DNA from: an uncultured Dialister sp. | GTDB lineage: Bacteria > Bacillota > Negativicutes > Veillonellales > Dialisteraceae | DNA length: 46,061 bases | Assembly (NCBI GenBank): GCA_900314595.1 | Contig: OMVW01000010.1 | Coordinates: 1-46,061 of the forward strand | Direction of reading: 5' to 3' | Shown here: positions 44,728 through 46,061 of the stretch, piece after piece | Position numbering within the stretch: the stretch's first letter is position 1 | How the letters are laid out: the number at the start of each line of letters is the position of its first letter | Notes under the pieces: model-generated | What the model saw: the letters and a program-made list of their open reading frames with translations, nothing else | What the model was told of the DNA's origin: nothing | Databases searched by the model: none | Position numbers and translations under genes: made by a program

Positions 44728-44754
44728 GTATGTCTACTTGTGAAATGGTATAAT
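44726..44754 (+). promoter_or_regulatory. Sigma-70-type promoter of galE
   Basis: TTGTAT (44726-44731), 17-bp spacer, TATAAT (44749-44754), about 48 bases before the galE ATG. This is the best promoter match in the window. Confidence 0.72.
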
Positions 44755-44801
44755 GAAGAGTAAGTTTCACCAGTGAAGTATTTCTACGAAAGGATATCAA
44801 T

Positions 44802-45818
44802 ATGAACGTACTCTTAGCCGGCGGTGCCGGATATATCGGGTCTCATACAGCTGTGCAGCTTTTGAAGGCGGGCCATGAGGTCATTATTGTGGATGATTTT
44901 TCCAATTCTTCTCCGGAGGCGATCCGGCGGGTGGAGGAGCTTGGCGGGAAGAAGGTTATTTCCTATGAGGCGGATGTGAAGGATAAGGAAAAGGTCCGTC
45001 AGATTTTCAAAGAAAATGACATCGACTGTGTGATCCACTTCGCAGGACTCAAGGCTGTGGGCGAATCGGTCCGCCTGCCTCTTAAATATTATAGAAATAA
45101 TATAGATACCACCCTCACCCTGCTGGAATGTATGGAAGAAGCAGGCTGCACGCGGTTTGTATTTTCTTCTTCCGCTACTGTCTACGGAGAAGAAAACGAT
45201 CCGCCCTATGTGGAAACCATGAAGCGGGGCAGCTGCTCGAATCCTTACGGCTGGACGAAAGTGATGATGGAAGAAATACTGGAAGATGCGGCCAAGGCTA
45301 ATCCGGAGCTTACAGTCATCCTTCTCCGCTATTTCAACCCTATCGGAGCCCATGAAAGCGGACGGATCGGCGAAGATCCCCAGGGCATCCCGAATAACCT
45401 CATGCCCTACATCGCTCAGGTGGCAGTAGGCAGAAGAGACCATCTGACCGTCTTCGGCGGAGATTACCCGACGCCCGACGGCACCTGTCTCCGCGATTAT
45501 ATCCATGTGATGGACCTGGCCGATGGACACGTACAGGCCGTGGAATATGCGGAAAACCATAAAGGAGTGGAAATATTCAACCTGGGCACCGGCACCCCTT
45601 ACAGCGTACTGGATATCATCAAAGCCTTTGAATCCGCTACTGGCGTCAAAGTGAAATACGAAATCGGTCCCAGAAGAGCCGGGGACCTCCCGAAATTCTG
45701 GGCAGATTCCACGAAAGCCCAGAAAATCCTCGGCTGGCATGCGAAGAGAAGCCTCGAGGATATGTGCAGAGACACATGGAAGTGGCAGAAAAATAATCCT
45801 ATGGGGTATGGGGAGTGA
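44802..45818 (+). CDS. galE: UDP-glucose 4-epimerase
   Basis: Interconverts UDP-glucose and UDP-galactose, part of the same nucleotide-sugar supply as GalU. The 338-residue extended SDR has GGAGYIGSH at residues 6-14, HFAGLKAVGESV, SSSATVYG and the catalytic Tyr/Lys in NPYGWTKVMMEE, then LRYFNPIGAHESG and the C-terminal FNLGTGTPYSV. It has an aaagga site seven bases before the ATG, its own promoter and a terminator. Codon use matches the GC-richer housekeeping genes. Confidence 0.96.
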   Translation: MNVLLAGGAGYIGSHTAVQLLKAGHEVIIVDDFSNSSPEAIRRVEELGGKKVISYEADVKDKEKVRQIFKENDIDCVIHFAGLKAVGESVRLPLKYYRNNIDTTLTLLECMEEAGCTRFVFSSSATVYGEENDPPYVETMKRGSCSNPYGWTKVMMEEILEDAAKANPELTVILLRYFNPIGAHESGRIGEDPQGIPNNLMPYIAQVAVGRRDHLTVFGGDYPTPDGTCLRDYIHVMDLADGHVQAVEYAENHKGVEIFNLGTGTPYSVLDIIKAFESATGVKVKYEIGPRRAGDLPKFWADSTKAQKILGWHAKRSLEDMCRDTWKWQKNNPMGYGE

Positions 45819-45850
45819 GGTTTTAGCCGTTAGACGTTAGAAATAGTTGA

Positions 45851-45884
45851 AAAGCAGGAATCCATAAGGATTGCCTGCTTTTTC
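45851..45884 (+). terminator. Terminator of galE
   Basis: aagcagg-aatcc pairs with ggatt-gcctgctt with one bulge across an ataa loop, followed by a run of T. Confidence 0.85.
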
Positions 45885-45904
45885 GATATGGAAATGCCGC
45901 TTCG

Positions 45905-45965
45905 CGGCTAGTGTCCGGCTCCCCTCGAAAGGGGAGCTGTCTGCGTAGCAGACTGAGGGGACGAA
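45905..45965. repeat. Single hairpin 1 of the 231-bp repeat family
   Basis: ggctcccc tcgaaa ggggagctg and ctgcgtagcagactgagggg match hairpin 1 of the array units at 40457-43062, here as a solitary copy. Confidence 0.75.
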
Positions 45966-46061
45966 TGTCCGCGCACTATCGGTTCGCGTGAGAGGCGGAG
46001 ATGCATTTCAGCTGGATTATATACTCTGAGAACGTTAAGGAATTACCCCAAGTGACGTATT

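Overview
The window looks like a surface-polysaccharide (O-antigen or capsule type) locus from a diderm Firmicute, most likely a Negativicutes member near Dialister/Megasphaera. This is an inference from gene content (WbaP-type initiating transferase, Wzx, Wzy/ligase-like protein, dTDP-rhamnose and UDP-glucuronate pathways, MntP, GalE) and from the many GC-rich intergenic repeats. No rRNA, tRNA or other marker here fixes the taxon.

Layout. 1-645 is the end of a tandem array. 744-1622 is galU (copy 1), followed by a terminator and about 1.2 kb of non-coding repeat DNA. On the minus strand come rfbD-rfbC (2895-4514) and an RloA/RloB (AbiL-like) ATPase pair (4736-6675). A 5'-truncated wzx flippase (6866-7742) is cut exactly at the end of an IS remnant. 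Between this remnant (7743 to about 8040) and a second remnant of the same IS (15212-15678) lies a 7-kb defence-like module. It holds a promoter, a structured RNA, a terminator and a PBECR4-like nuclease gene on the plus strand. It also holds a type II CBASS operon on the minus strand (DncV-like CD-NTase, Cap2, Cap3, Cap15) and an HNH-like gene.

From 39181 down to about 15768 runs the main minus-strand polysaccharide cluster. In transcription order it contains wbaP, acyltransferase, DUF4422, glycosyltransferase, wecB, FrhB-like, pyruvyl transferase, WbsX-like, rfbA, rfbB, ugd, hexapeptide acetyltransferase, GT4, GT2, wzx, galU copy 2, a frameshifted acyltransferase, a TupA-like ATP-grasp protein, the O-antigen polymerase/ligase and an acyltransferase. 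RfbABCD would make dTDP-L-rhamnose, GalU plus Ugd UDP-glucuronate, and WecB UDP-ManNAc. WbaP loads the first sugar on undecaprenyl phosphate, the glycosyltransferases extend the unit, Wzx flips it and the Wzy-like protein polymerises or ligates it. Acyl, acetyl and pyruvyl transferases decorate it.

39190-43080 is almost entirely repeat DNA: a 214-bp tandem duplication, then a roughly 231-bp tandem array of about ten units, interrupted by one DUF559 endonuclease-like gene. The right end carries a four-helix-bundle protein, a 74-bp tandem repeat, mntP and galE, each ordinary and complete.

Most notable are the IS-bracketed defence module inside a glycan locus, the orphan RNA-terminator-nuclease unit at 8265-9338 (either an IscB-type omega/HEARO RNA that has lost its protein or an RNA-regulated nuclease), the modular 231-bp array, and single-nucleotide-loop G-quadruplex motifs recurring in the repeats.
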